The notes under the pieces were generated by a model. The model saw nothing but the letters and a program-made list of their open reading frames with translations, did not search any database and had not been told where the DNA came from. DNA of 64,000 nt from NCBI RefSeq assembly GCF_001263795.1, contig NZ_LHUR01000036.1:111220-175219 (forward strand), read 5' to 3'. This document shows positions 8,212 to 16,876 of the stretch, one piece after another; position 1 is the stretch's first letter; the number at the start of each line of letters is the position of its first letter. The stretch is from Clostridium homopropionicum DSM 5847. Lineage in GTDB: Bacteria; Bacillota; Clostridia; Clostridiales; Clostridiaceae. A program made the position numbers and the translations under genes.

Positions 8212-9615
8212 CTATTTATCTAAATTTCTTATATCTACAAAATGTCCAGCAATAGCTGCTGCCGCTGCCATAGCAGGAGATACAAGATGAGTTCTTCCGC
8301 CTCTGCCTTGACGTCCTTCAAAGTTTCTGTTTGATGTTGAAGCACATCTTTGACCTGGGCTTAAAACGTCTGGATTCATCGCAAGGCACATACTGCAGCC
8401 AGATTCTCTCCATTCAAAACCTGCTTCTGTAAATATTTTGTCTAATCCTTCTTCTTCGGCCTTTGCTTTAACTCTTTGTGAGCCAGGTACAACAATAGCT
8501 GTTACATTAGTATTTACTTTTCTGCCTTTAGCAACTGCTGCAGCTGCTCTCATGTCTTCAATTCTTCCATTTGTACAAGAACCTATAAATACATAGTCTA
8601 CTTTTATTTCACTCATTGGAGTTCCAGGAGTTAATCCCATATATTCTAATGCTTTTTCAGCTGCGCTGCGTTTATCTGCATCTTCAAAATCCTCTGGATT
8701 TGGCACAACATCATTTATTGAAGCTCCCATTCCAGGGCTAGTTCCCCAAGTAACTTGTGGTTCTAAAGCAGATAAATCGAACTCTACAGTTGCATCATAT
8801 ACCGCATCAGGATCTGAAGGAAGCTTCTTCCACTCTGCTACTGCTTCATCAAATTCAGCATCCTTAGGAGCATATTTTCTGCCTTTCACATATTCAAAAG
8901 TAGTTTCATCTGGAGCGATTAAGCCTGCTCTTGCACCAGCTTCTATAGCCATGTTACATACAGTCATTCTTTCTTCCATAGTAAGGTTTTTAATAGCATC
9001 TCCAGTAAATTCAATAACATAATTAGTTGCAAAATCTGTGCCGTACTTTCCAATTAAACCAAGAATCAAATCTTTAGCTGTAAGTCCTGGATTTAATGTC
9101 CCCTTGAATTTAACGTTCATTGTCTTTGATTTTTTTTGAGCAAGACATTGTGTTGCAAGTACATGCTCCACTTCACTTGTACCAATACCAAAAGCTAAAG
9201 CTCCAAAAGCACCGTGAGTTGCAGTATGGCTGTCACCGCAAACAATAGTTTTGCCTGGAAGACTTAGTCCAAGTTCTGGCATAGTAACATGAATAACCCC
9301 TTGATCATCACTGTATAAATCGTAAAGAGTTACCCCAAAATCTTTACAATTTTTACAGATAGCATCTATTTGAGCTTTTGATATAGGATCAGTAATATTG
9401 AATCTGTCTTTTGTAGGAACATTATGGTCTATAGTTGCAAAAGTTAAGTCCGTTCTTCTTACTTTACGACCTGAAAGTCTTAATCCTTCAAAAGCTTGAG
9501 GTGATGTAACCTCATGAAGTAAATGAGTGTCAATATAAATAATGCTTGCCTTACCCTCTTCAGCATGCACTACGTGCTTATCCCAGATTTTTTCATACAT
9601 TGTTTTCCCTGACAT
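8212..9615 (-). CDS. leuC: 3-isopropylmalate dehydratase large subunit
   Basis: At 467 residues it matches bacterial LeuC. It keeps the aconitase-type features [26 protein letters not shown], and the three cysteines of the [4Fe-4S] cluster in FIGSCTNGR and [12 protein letters not shown]. It forms the LeuCD isomerase of leucine biosynthesis. GAGGGGGA precedes the ATG. It is divergently oriented to a LysR-type regulator across a 184-bp gap containing a dyad, so control by that regulator is likely. No T-box leader was recognised upstream. Confidence 0.95.
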   Translation of the reverse strand: MSGKTMYEKIWDKHVVHAEEGKASIIYIDTHLLHEVTSPQAFEGLRLSGRKVRRTDLTFATIDHNVPTKDRFNITDPISKAQIDAICKNCKDFGVTLYDLYSDDQGVIHVTMPELGLSLPGKTIVCGDSHTATHGAFGALAFGIGTSEVEHVLATQCLAQKKSKTMNVKFKGTLNPGLTAKDLILGLIGKYGTDFATNYVIEFTGDAIKNLTMEERMTVCNMAIEAGARAGLIAPDETTFEYVKGRKYAPKDAEFDEAVAEWKKLPSDPDAVYDATVEFDLSALEPQVTWGTSPGMGASINDVVPNPEDFEDADKRSAAEKALEYMGLTPGTPMSEIKVDYVFIGSCTNGRIEDMRAAAAVAKGRKVNTNVTAIVVPGSQRVKAKAEEEGLDKIFTEAGFEWRESGCSMCLAMNPDVLSPGQRCASTSNRNFEGRQGRGGRTHLVSPAMAAAAAIAGHFVDIRNLDK

Positions 9616-9726
9616 ATATTAAATCCCCCTCTTTATATTAAAATAACTACTAGTCAATTCGCCCCTTTGAATTTTTCTAGTGCCCCAATTTAACAATAAA
9701 AAACTTTATAATATGTTATTTTATAG

Positions 9727-9759
9727 TTGAATTATACAGCAAAGAGTTATATAATTCAA
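9727..9759. promoter_or_regulatory. Probable LysR-type binding dyad
   Basis: TTGAATTATA (9727-9736) and TATAATTCAA (9750-9759) form a perfect 10-bp interrupted inverted repeat in the divergent region between leuC and the LysR gene. This is the usual place for a LysR autoregulatory and activation site. Binding is inferred from position and symmetry. Confidence 0.6.
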
Positions 9760-9799
9760 ATGCATATAAATTATAGTTGATATAACGAGGAGTTATGAC

Positions 9800-10678
9800 A
9801 TGGATAATAATTTAGAATTATATAAGATTTTTTATACTGTAGCCTCCTGTGGAAATATATCTTTAGCTTCAGAAAAGCTCTATATAAGTCAGCCTGCTGT
9901 AAGTAAGTCCATAAAAAAGCTGGAAGCTGCTTTAGGAATCACTCTTTTTTCACGAAATTCTAGAGGAGTTAAACTGACAGAAGAGGGAATGGTATTTTAT
10001 CAATATATTGAAAGAGCTTTGAATGAAATTAATGTTGGAGAAAAAGTTATAGATAAATTAAAAAATAAAGAAGCGGGGATAATTAAGCTAGGAGTAAGTA
10101 CCACCTTGTGTAAGCACTTTCTTATACCAAAACTAAAAAGATTTATTAAGGAATATCCTCATATTGAAGTAAAGATAATCAATAAAACCCCCTATGAAAC
10201 TTTAAAAATCTTAGAAAATGGTGAATTGGACATGGTTATAATCAGTGAACCACCTGAAAAGGATTTTTATAATTTTATTGAACTATATGAAATACAGGAT
10301 ATTTTTGTAGCAGAGAAAAATTATTTAGAATCATTAAATATAAAAAATTACAATGATATTTTTCCCTTTGCCACCTTGATGCTTATGGAAAGCGGCAACA
10401 TTTCCAGAGGATATATAGATAAGTATTTTAAAAATAATAATATAGTAATCAAACCTGAAATTGAAGTAAGTAACATGGATTTATTAATAGAATTTGCAAA
10501 GATTGGCCTAGGGGTTACTGCTGTAATAAAAAACTTTATAAAAAATGAACTGAAGGAAGGAAAATTAGTTGAAATTCCAATTACTCCACCAATACCAAAA
10601 AGAAACATAGGTGTTGTTTATCATAAAAATATCCCACTATCAGTTGCAGCAGAGACTTTTTTGAAGTACCTAGTGTAA
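9800..10678 (+). CDS. LysR-family transcriptional regulator
   Basis: The 292-residue protein has an N-terminal winged helix-turn-helix (NISLASEKLYISQPAVSKSIKKLE), the linker helix, and a periplasmic-binding-like effector domain from about residue 90. A GAGGAG RBS precedes the ATG. It is divergent from leuCD and upstream of a GltS-like symporter on the same strand. The effector is unknown; branched-chain or acidic metabolites are possible given the neighbours, but that is inference. Confidence 0.9.
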   Translation: MDNNLELYKIFYTVASCGNISLASEKLYISQPAVSKSIKKLEAALGITLFSRNSRGVKLTEEGMVFYQYIERALNEINVGEKVIDKLKNKEAGIIKLGVSTTLCKHFLIPKLKRFIKEYPHIEVKIINKTPYETLKILENGELDMVIISEPPEKDFYNFIELYEIQDIFVAEKNYLESLNIKNYNDIFPFATLMLMESGNISRGYIDKYFKNNNIVIKPEIEVSNMDLLIEFAKIGLGVTAVIKNFIKNELKEGKLVEIPITPPIPKRNIGVVYHKNIPLSVAAETFLKYLV

Positions 10679-10766
10679 TATAAATTGTGTTTGTCGGGCA
10701 ATATATAATAGTAAAAATACCTGTTTACACAAGAGATCAAGAATAGTTATTTTATAGGAGTAATAT

Positions 10767-11999
10767 ATGATTATTAAAGTAGATATGCTTCAAGCAGTAG
10801 GCATCGGAGTTATAATGTTCTTAATAGGTGATTTTATAGTAAAAAAAGTGAAACTATTGCAAAAATATTGTATTCCAGCTCCCATTGTGGGTGGGCTAAT
10901 TTTTGCTTTAATACATACAATTGGAGTAAAGACCGGAACATTTACTTTCCAGTTTGATCAAACATTAAAAAATTTCTTTATGATTGGATTCTTCTCAACA
11001 ATTGGATTTACAGCTAGTTTTAAAATTATTAAGCAAGGTGGAATTGCAATTGTTATTATGCTTTTTATTTCAGTAATTATGTTAGTTATACAGAATATAT
11101 GGGGAATTACTATTGCTAGAGCTTTTAAGTTAAATCCTCTTATTGGCATGTGTGCTGGTTCTATATCTCTTATGGGTGGAGTTGGGACTGCAGCTGCACT
11201 GGGGCCTGTTATAGAAGCTAACGGGGCTTCAGGAGGACTTACTATTGCAGTTGCTTCAGCAACCTTCGGACTAGTAATGGGTGGAATAGTATCCGGTCCA
11301 ATAGCAAAATATCTTATAGACAAAAAAGGACTGATTAAAAAAGCAAAAGAAGAAGAGAAATCTGAAAATGGAAAAGAAAAAGACTTTTCAGAGCATCATA
11401 TAGAAAATGATAATCATGATACCATTAAAACCAATGATTTAAGTAAAGGCTTCATTCTTATTATGCTGGCTATGAGTATAGGTTCTGTAATTTCTATTTT
11501 AATCAATAAAACTGGCTTAGTTTTCCCCGCATACGTGGGTGCAATTTTTGCTGCTGCAATAATTCGTAACTTAGCTGACTTAAGAAAAATATCATTACCA
11601 CAAAAAGAAATCAGTGCAGTAGGAAGCGTGTTTTTAAATATATTCCTTGCAATGACAATTATGTCCTTAGAAATATGGAAGATTGCAAGGATGGCACTGC
11701 CTTTAATAATAATATTATTAGGACAAATGATTTTACTTGCTCTATATTCCATAATAGTGGTATATAATTTTACAGGTAGAAATTATGATAGTGCAGTAAT
11801 GAGTGCAGGTTTTTATGGATATGCCATGGGAGCTACCCCTAATGCACTGGCAAGCATGACTGCGGTTGTTGATAAATATAACAGACCGTCACCCAAAGCA
11901 TTCTTTACAATACCAATAGTTGGTGGATTCGCCATCGATTTGACCATGGGAATAATAGTTATTGGACATATGAACTTAATTTTATCTGGGTCTTTATAG
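10767..11999 (+). CDS. gltS: Sodium/glutamate symporter family (GltS)
   Basis: A 410-residue integral membrane protein with about ten hydrophobic helices in two halves. Each half carries a glycine-rich re-entrant signature (CAGSISLMGGVGTAAALGP and SAGFYGYAMGATPNALASM), characteristic of the ESS/GltS family of Na+-coupled glutamate carriers. A charged cytoplasmic linker (about 195-230) separates the halves. A TAGGAG RBS precedes the ATG. It follows the LysR gene by 88 bp, and a strong terminator hairpin lies 15 bp after the stop. Confidence 0.88.
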   Translation: MIIKVDMLQAVGIGVIMFLIGDFIVKKVKLLQKYCIPAPIVGGLIFALIHTIGVKTGTFTFQFDQTLKNFFMIGFFSTIGFTASFKIIKQGGIAIVIMLFISVIMLVIQNIWGITIARAFKLNPLIGMCAGSISLMGGVGTAAALGPVIEANGASGGLTIAVASATFGLVMGGIVSGPIAKYLIDKKGLIKKAKEEEKSENGKEKDFSEHHIENDNHDTIKTNDLSKGFILIMLAMSIGSVISILINKTGLVFPAYVGAIFAAAIIRNLADLRKISLPQKEISAVGSVFLNIFLAMTIMSLEIWKIARMALPLIIILLGQMILLALYSIIVVYNFTGRNYDSAVMSAGFYGYAMGATPNALASMTAVVDKYNRPSPKAFFTIPIVGGFAIDLTMGIIVIGHMNLILSGSL

Positions 12000-12014
12000 A
12001 TTTGATTTTGTAAA

Positions 12015-12052
12015 AAAGTCGCTGAAGAATTCATCAATTCTTCAGCGACTTT
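12015..12052 (+). terminator. Strong rho-independent terminator after gltS
   Basis: AAAGTCGCTGAAGAATT and its complement form a perfect 17-bp stem around a four-base loop, with A-rich sequence before and T-rich sequence after. It can act in both directions. Confidence 0.9.
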
Positions 12053-12118
12053 ATACTTATATAAATTATTAGTAAACTTTATGTTCATTTTTACTAGGCT
12101 TAAAAAATTTTATAACTA

Positions 12119-12168
12119 TTGACAAACTAACAACTGTTAGTTAAAATTAAACTAACAGTTGTTAGTTT
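12119..12168 (+). promoter_or_regulatory. TetR promoter/operator
   Basis: TTGACA (12119-12124) and TAAAAT (12142-12147) are spaced by 17 bp and form a sigma-A-type promoter. The sequence ACTAACAACTGTTAGT and its inverted copy ACTAACAGTTGTTAGT overlap and follow it. Each copy is itself a near-palindrome, so two repressor dimers could bind over the -10 region. This fits autorepression by the TetR gene immediately downstream. Confidence 0.8.
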
Positions 12169-12200
12169 TGCTTTATGCAAAAATTACGAGGAGATAAATT

Positions 12201-12851
12201 ATGAATACACGTGAAAAAATTTTAATTGAATCACTTAACTTGTTTTCTATTAAAGGATATGATTCTGTTTCAGTAAGGGATATTTCAAAAGCTGTAGGTA
12301 TTAAAGAAAGCTCTCTTTATAATCACTTTAAGAATAAGCAAGATATTTTTAATACAATCATAAATGAGTATTCCCGAAGAGGAAATGAATTTTTCCATGG
12401 TATGCGAATAACTGATGAGGATATGCAATTTGTAGTGGACGATAGAACAATCACTATGTACCGCAATATGACAAGAGAGCAATTTTTGGTGATTGCAGGT
12501 CAGATTTTTGAATTTTACTTTTTAGATGAAATCAATGTAAAGCTAAGGAAAATGCTTACTATTGAACAATACCGTAATGCTGAAATCAATACACTATACA
12601 GGAATTTATCATTTGATGATGCATTAAATTTTCAAGCAAAGTTGTTTACTGGGCTCATGGAGATAGGAAGTTTTATTAAGACAGATCCATATATGATGGC
12701 AATGGCGTTCTTTGCTCCGATTTTTCTTATCTTTTATAAATATGATAACAATGAGCATAGCCTGGCGGAAGCTAAAGAGTTGTTTAACCGCCATATTTTT
12801 CACTTTAACGAAATTTACGGAACAAGCAGTAGCTGCCAAGACCTTAAATAA
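12201..12851 (+). CDS. TetR-family transcriptional regulator
   Basis: The 216-residue protein has the TetR N-terminal helix-turn-helix (LFSIKGYDSVSVRDISKAVGIKESSLYNHFKNK region, residues about 10-45). The variable helical ligand-binding domain follows. A GAGGAG RBS precedes the ATG, and a paired operator overlaps its promoter. The flavodoxin-like reductase gene starts about 20 bp after its stop, so regulator and enzyme form one transcription unit. The inducer is unknown. Confidence 0.92.
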   Translation: MNTREKILIESLNLFSIKGYDSVSVRDISKAVGIKESSLYNHFKNKQDIFNTIINEYSRRGNEFFHGMRITDEDMQFVVDDRTITMYRNMTREQFLVIAGQIFEFYFLDEINVKLRKMLTIEQYRNAEINTLYRNLSFDDALNFQAKLFTGLMEIGSFIKTDPYMMAMAFFAPIFLIFYKYDNNEHSLAEAKELFNRHIFHFNEIYGTSSSCQDLK

Positions 12852-12872
12852 TATTTTGAAAGGATGTTTAAT

Positions 12873-13583
12873 ATGAAAGTCATAGTGATTAATGGTAATA
12901 GTCGTCACGGAAGTACATGGAACTGTATGAAACTATTCATACAAGAACTTTCCAAATATAAAACCGTAGAAATAACAGAGTTTACTTTACCAAAAGATAT
13001 GCCTCATTTTTGCAACGGCTGTTTCTCATGCTTTTATAATGGAGAAAATACATGTCCCCACTCTTTATATGTAAATCCAATTGTAACTTCATTGACAGAG
13101 GCAGATTTAATTTTAATCACATCACCTGTTTATGCAATGGATGTTTCAGGTCAGCTAAAGGCATTGCTTGATCATCTATGTTTTATGTGGTTAAGTCATA
13201 GACCAAACCCAAAAATGTTCAATAAAATCGGGCTTTCAATTACTACCACTGCTGGAGCAGGTCTTGGCCATACAACAAAAACCATTAAAAATAGTTTTAA
13301 GTTCTGGGGTGTGAAAAAAGTGTTTTCATTTAAAAATCCTGTTTCGGCAATGAAATGGTCTGACGTTTCCCTAAAAAAACAGGAAGCTATTCAAAAAGAG
13401 ATGGCAAAATTGGCGAGAAAAATAGTAAAGGCTGCTAAAAGTATAGATTCACTTCCAAAGCCTATTTTCAGAAGTCTCATGTTTTTCTTAATGAAAGGAA
13501 TGATGAAGAAGAACACCTGGAACCCATATGATAGAAAACATTGGGAAAACCAAGGATGGCTCAGTGGCAGCAAACCTTTCTAA
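12873..13583 (+). CDS. Flavodoxin-like NAD(P)H-dependent oxidoreductase
   Basis: About 236 residues beginning with the FMN-binding strand and loop MKVIVINGNSRHGSTWN. A cysteine cluster CNGCFSCFYNGENTCPH follows near residue 45, then the second FMN loop TSPVYAMDVSGQLKAL. This matches iron-sulfur-flavoprotein/NADPH-dependent FMN reductase relatives. The ATG at 12873 is preferred, with GAAAGG nine bases upstream; the ATG at 12864 lies inside the RBS. It is co-transcribed with the TetR gene and probably has a detoxification or redox role. Confidence 0.85.
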   Translation: MKVIVINGNSRHGSTWNCMKLFIQELSKYKTVEITEFTLPKDMPHFCNGCFSCFYNGENTCPHSLYVNPIVTSLTEADLILITSPVYAMDVSGQLKALLDHLCFMWLSHRPNPKMFNKIGLSITTTAGAGLGHTTKTIKNSFKFWGVKKVFSFKNPVSAMKWSDVSLKKQEAIQKEMAKLARKIVKAAKSIDSLPKPIFRSLMFFLMKGMMKKNTWNPYDRKHWENQGWLSGSKPF

Positions 13584-13634
13584 TTCAGCTGCAGTCTTGC
13601 CAACGAGAAATCATATATACACCTATATAGAAAA

Positions 13635-13660
13635 ACCGTATTAGATTTCTCTAATACGGT
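13635..13660. terminator. Terminator between oxidoreductase and tlp
   Basis: ACCGTATTAGA pairs with TCTAATACGGT (11 bp, four-base loop). An A run precedes it, and it sits between the convergent oxidoreductase and tlp genes. Confidence 0.75.
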
Positions 13661-13700
13661 GACTGTATATTATTAATTTTGTATCTATTAAAAGTAATTT

Positions 13701-13928
13701 TTACTTATATCCATTTTGTTTATCTATTGCTTCATCTTTAATTTCTTCTCTCATACCTTTAAGTGCATCTCTTCTTCTCTCATTTTTTTCTTCTATTGTA
13801 TTTTTCATTTTATTATCGTCTGTTTTTGCAATCATCTCTTCTGCAAGTTCAATGTTATGAATAGTATTGCTAATATTATGCTGAATTCTATCTACATTAT
13901 CTCTTCTATCGTCTGGTTTGTTTTTCAT
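13701..13928 (-). CDS. tlp: Small acid-soluble spore protein Tlp
   Basis: The 75-residue hydrophilic protein has the Tlp pattern: NKPDDRRDNVDRIQ at the N-terminus, IELAEEMIAKTDD in the middle and EEKNERRRDALKGMREEI near the C-terminus. Tlp proteins are minor spore-core proteins made in the forespore, so the gene indicates a sporulating host. GGAGATG precedes the ATG. Expression from a forespore sigma (G) promoter is expected but not resolved here. Confidence 0.9.
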   Translation of the reverse strand: MKNKPDDRRDNVDRIQHNISNTIHNIELAEEMIAKTDDNKMKNTIEEKNERRRDALKGMREEIKDEAIDKQNGYK

Positions 13929-14094
13929 AATTTACATCTCCTTTTCCATTAAGTTTTTTTGTTGAATTTGACCTATTACACAGTCACTATCAATTATTTT
14001 CTTTGATATCTTTTAATTTTCATTTTCGAAAATTAGTTTTAGCGCAGAGCAAAATTTTTATTCAAATAATATAAATTGCTGTTCTCCATTTAAA

Positions 14095-14119
14095 TCTCCT
14101 TTCTCCGGTGCCAGGCACC
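14095..14119 (+). repeat. GGTGCC palindromic repeat copy
   Basis: TCTCCTTTCTCC followed by the core GGTGCCAGGCACC (inverse central base). It lies in the 307-bp intergenic region between tlp and the second TetR gene. The rest of that region is A/T-rich and shows nothing else apart from the TetR promoter. Confidence 0.9.
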
Positions 14120-14155
14120 ATTTATTTATTTTCTATTTATTATATTTCTTCCATA

Positions 14156-14221
14156 TTGACAAAGAAATAATTTCCAAATAAAATATTAACTATAGTAAAT
14201 TATTTTACTATAGTTAATATT
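14156..14221 (+). promoter_or_regulatory. TetR promoter with large palindromic operator
   Basis: TTGACA (14156-14161) and TAAAAT (14179-14184) are spaced by 17 bp. Starting inside the -10 is an inverted repeat of about 40 bp whose arms contain TTAACTATAGTAAA, ending at the RBS of the gene. It is the likely autoregulatory operator of the adjacent TetR protein. Confidence 0.8.
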
Positions 14222-14235
14222 TTGGAGAAGATAAT

Positions 14236-14853
14236 ATGAGTCAGAATAAATTTACCTTAAGAGAACAAAAATTTGGAGATAAGAGAATTGAAATTTTGAA
14301 TGCATTTATTAAAGAGTTGGAAACAAAGACCCTTCATTCTATTTCTGTTGACAGCATTTGTGAAATTGTTAAAATCTCTAAAGTTACTTTTTTCAAGTAC
14401 TTTGAGTCCAAGGAACAGGTTTTATATTATTTCATACACAAATGGCAGTACGCTTTAAGCTGCGATATTGATGCAAAAAGATATTCAGGAGCTTCAGGAA
14501 TATATCGTGTTTTTAAAGCTGTAACTGAAAGAAAGTATTCAGTAAATATAATGCTGGCTATTGCACAGTATTTTATTAAGCTTGAATCTACTCCACAACC
14601 AATGAATATAAGCGACTATGAGTATTATCTATTTAGCCGAGAAGCTTATGAACTAAATTCTCCAAAGCGGAGCTTATGCGATATACTAGTATACTACTTA
14701 GAATCTATGAACTGCAAAGCTGTAAATTCTACACTTGAAAACTTATTTTCTGTTTTTTATGGAGTTCCAATTGTAGTACATATGATGGGCAGTGAGGAAG
14801 AACTTTGGGACAAATACCAAAATGCATTAAATGCAATTTTAAGTAATTGTTAG
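14236..14853 (+). CDS. TetR-family transcriptional regulator
   Basis: 205 residues. The N-terminal DNA-binding domain (FIKELETKTLHSISVDSICEI, then KISKVTFFKYFESKEQVLYYF) is typical of TetR. The remainder is a helical ligand-binding domain. A GGAG RBS precedes the ATG. It heads a three-gene unit with two flavodoxin-like oxidoreductases, repeating the layout of the module at 12.2-13.6 kb with unrelated operator sequence. Confidence 0.9.
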   Translation: MSQNKFTLREQKFGDKRIEILNAFIKELETKTLHSISVDSICEIVKISKVTFFKYFESKEQVLYYFIHKWQYALSCDIDAKRYSGASGIYRVFKAVTERKYSVNIMLAIAQYFIKLESTPQPMNISDYEYYLFSREAYELNSPKRSLCDILVYYLESMNCKAVNSTLENLFSVFYGVPIVVHMMGSEEELWDKYQNALNAILSNC

Positions 14854-14908
14854 ACTAAAAGAATAATTAATTAATTGAATAGTTATTAATAAAAAAGGAG
14901 TTAATATT

Positions 14909-15481
14909 ATGAAAACGCTTTTATTATACGATGAAGCTAGCAAAAACTTTAATGGTGTAAATCTAGTTGAAGAAGTTACAAGTTCCTTGAACAGTAAAGG
15001 ATTTACTACTAAATTAAGGAAAATTATTGATTCAGAATTTAAGCCCTGCATAGGTTGTTTTGGTTGTTGGGTAAAGACTCCTGGATTGTGTGTTTTGCAG
15101 GGAGATGAAGCTAATGAAATAAATAATTATGTAATTAATTCACAACTATTAGTGATACTCACCCAAATTCAATATGGAAGCTACAGTAAGGATATAAAGA
15201 AATATTTAGATAGACAAATTCCTAATATATCCCCTTTCTTTACTATTATAAAAGGGGAAACCCATCACCAAAAGAGATATAATAGTTATCCTTGTTTTGT
15301 TGGTATTGGCTACAGTACAAATGTTAGTGAAACTGAAGAAAAGACTTTCAAAACTCTAGTAAAGCGCAACAGTATCAACTTACATACTCCTAAGAGCCTG
15401 TCATTAGTTATAGGAAATGAAAAAGATGTTTCTAAAGAAATGACTGAGTTATCTAATTTTTTAGTGGAGGTGTCATCATGA
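14909..15481 (+). CDS. Flavodoxin-fold oxidoreductase with cysteine cluster
   Basis: 190 residues. A short N-terminal strand (MKTLLLYDEASKNFNG) replaces the usual phosphate-loop consensus. A CIGCFGCWVKTPGLC motif follows at about residue 49, as in the iron-sulfur flavoprotein/NADPH-dependent FMN reductase group, then ILTQIQYGSYSKDIKKYLD. AAAAAGGAG precedes the ATG. Its stop overlaps the next start by four bases, so the two oxidoreductases are translationally coupled and may work together. The substrate is unknown. Confidence 0.75.
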   Translation: MKTLLLYDEASKNFNGVNLVEEVTSSLNSKGFTTKLRKIIDSEFKPCIGCFGCWVKTPGLCVLQGDEANEINNYVINSQLLVILTQIQYGSYSKDIKKYLDRQIPNISPFFTIIKGETHHQKRYNSYPCFVGIGYSTNVSETEEKTFKTLVKRNSINLHTPKSLSLVIGNEKDVSKEMTELSNFLVEVSS

Positions 15482-16134
15482 GTAAATTTGTTGCCATAAT
15501 TGGCAGTCCAAAACTCAAAAAGAGCTCATCAAGTGCAATAGTTCACCGTATCTCAGAGATATTACATACAGATATAGCACAATATCGTGCTTTAGATATT
15601 ATCAATGCTCCTAATAAAAATGTAATTGAAAATGACATACTACAAGCTGATATTTTACTATTTGTTTTCCCACTATATGTGGACTCACTACCTGGGTCGC
15701 TAATGGAAGCTTTAGTTGGCTTAGAAAAAACTCTGCAAAATTCAACTAATAGCTTACCAAAGGTATATGCTATTTGCAATTGTGGATTTTATGATGCAGA
15801 ACAAACTGCTGTTGCTCTAGATATTATTCAAAACTACTGCAATAAAACAGGATTGGATTGGCAATATGGAATTGGCATAGGCTGTGGAGGAATGATCGCA
15901 GAAGAACCTTCAAATTTAAAGGCAAATGGTCCTCTTAGAAATATTTTTAAAGCACTTTCAGAACTCTGCGCAGACATGCTACAAGGATATAATGATAAGA
16001 AAGAGAATATTTTCGTTAGAGCAAGTATTCCACGCTTTCTTTATCACTTTGGTGGTAATATGGGTTGGAATATAAATGCGAAGAAAAACAATGCAAAAAA
16101 AATGCTTAGAGCGAGACCTCATGAGATTATATAA
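15478..16134 (+). CDS. Flavodoxin-like NAD(P)H oxidoreductase
   Basis: 218 residues beginning with KFVAIIGSPKLKKSSSSAIV, the FMN phosphate loop. FVFPLYVDSLPGSLMEAL is the second flavin loop. The C-terminal part (NIFVRASIPRFLYHFGGN) is basic. GGAGGTG precedes the ATG, which overlaps the stop of the preceding gene. It belongs to the TetR-controlled unit and probably reduces quinones, flavins or xenobiotics; this is inferred from the fold only. Confidence 0.75.
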   Translation: MSKFVAIIGSPKLKKSSSSAIVHRISEILHTDIAQYRALDIINAPNKNVIENDILQADILLFVFPLYVDSLPGSLMEALVGLEKTLQNSTNSLPKVYAICNCGFYDAEQTAVALDIIQNYCNKTGLDWQYGIGIGCGGMIAEEPSNLKANGPLRNIFKALSELCADMLQGYNDKKENIFVRASIPRFLYHFGGNMGWNINAKKNNAKKMLRARPHEII

Positions 16135-16182
16135 AATATATTGTCAAATCAACTGAAGGATATAATAAAATTTAATCAAATG

Positions 16183-16213
16183 GACTAGGTGATTGTGGAC
16201 TTGTAGCCTAGTC
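16183..16213. terminator. Hairpin after the oxidoreductase operon
   Basis: GACTAGG (16183-16189) pairs with CCTAGTC (16207-16213). It lies about 50 bp after the stop at 16134 and is followed by a T-rich stretch, so it is a weak or moderate terminator candidate. Confidence 0.5.
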
Positions 16214-16220
16214 TGTTAAT

Positions 16221-16246
16221 TCTCCTTTCTCCGGTGCCTGGCACCT
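16221..16246 (+). repeat. GGTGCC palindromic repeat copy
   Basis: TCTCCTTTCTCC followed by the core GGTGCCTGGCACC. It ends seven bases from the stop codon of the minus-strand ABC ATPase gene. Confidence 0.92.
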
Positions 16247-16253
16247 AACTTTC

Positions 16254-16859
16254 TTATAGAGTATAAATTTCATCCCCTAAAGCTTCTGCTTCTTTAATAT
16301 CATGAGTTACTAATATAATGGTCCTCTTATCTTCATTATGAATTTTTAAAAACTCTTCTATAATTTCATTTTTTAATTTCTGATCTAATCCTTTAAAAGG
16401 CTCATCCATTAATAAGAGCCTGCTTTTATATGCAAAGGCTCTAGCAATGGCAACTCTTCTTTTCATTCCTCCACTTAGCTTCTCAGGAAACATATCCTTA
16501 TAATCCATTAGTTTAACAAGACTTAAATATGTATTTACTGTTTTCTCAGTCTCTTCCTTGCTCATTGTAGATTTCAATACAAAAGCTACATTTTCAAAAG
16601 CTGTAAGATTCGGTATAAGCCTATCTTCTTGAAATATGTAAGAAATGCTGCTATCCCTTAAAATTACTTCTCCACCGTACTTTCTCTCAATACCACTAAT
16701 AATATTTAGCAGAGTAGTTTTCCCACAACCTGAAGGTCCTAAAAGAACAGTAATTTTATTCTTTATAAAATTCAAATTCAAGTTATCAAAAACCACATGA
16801 GTTCCATAGGCCTTATATAAATTCTTTATCTGTACTTCATAATCATTTTTAACTTCCAT
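16254..16859 (-). CDS. NitT/TauT-type ABC transporter ATPase
   Basis: The 201-residue nucleotide-binding subunit has Walker A GPSGCGKTT, a Q-loop (YIFQEDRLIP), the canonical signature LSGGMKRRVAIARA, Walker B LLLMDEPFKGLD and the H-loop VTHDIKEA. This matches SsuB/TauB-type importer ATPases. The ATG at 16859 (MEVKNDY) has AGGTGA upstream; an in-frame GTG lies nine bases earlier. It is the last gene of a binding protein-permease-ATPase operon. Confidence 0.9.
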   Translation of the reverse strand: MEVKNDYEVQIKNLYKAYGTHVVFDNLNLNFIKNKITVLLGPSGCGKTTLLNIISGIERKYGGEVILRDSSISYIFQEDRLIPNLTAFENVAFVLKSTMSKEETEKTVNTYLSLVKLMDYKDMFPEKLSGGMKRRVAIARAFAYKSRLLLMDEPFKGLDQKLKNEIIEEFLKIHNEDKRTIILVTHDIKEAEALGDEIYTL

Positions 16860-16876
16860 AAATATCACCTAACTTG

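Noticed and set aside
9616..9799. T-box or leucine attenuator upstream of leuC.
   Set aside because: No T-box consensus or leader peptide with leucine codons was seen; only a LysR-like dyad.
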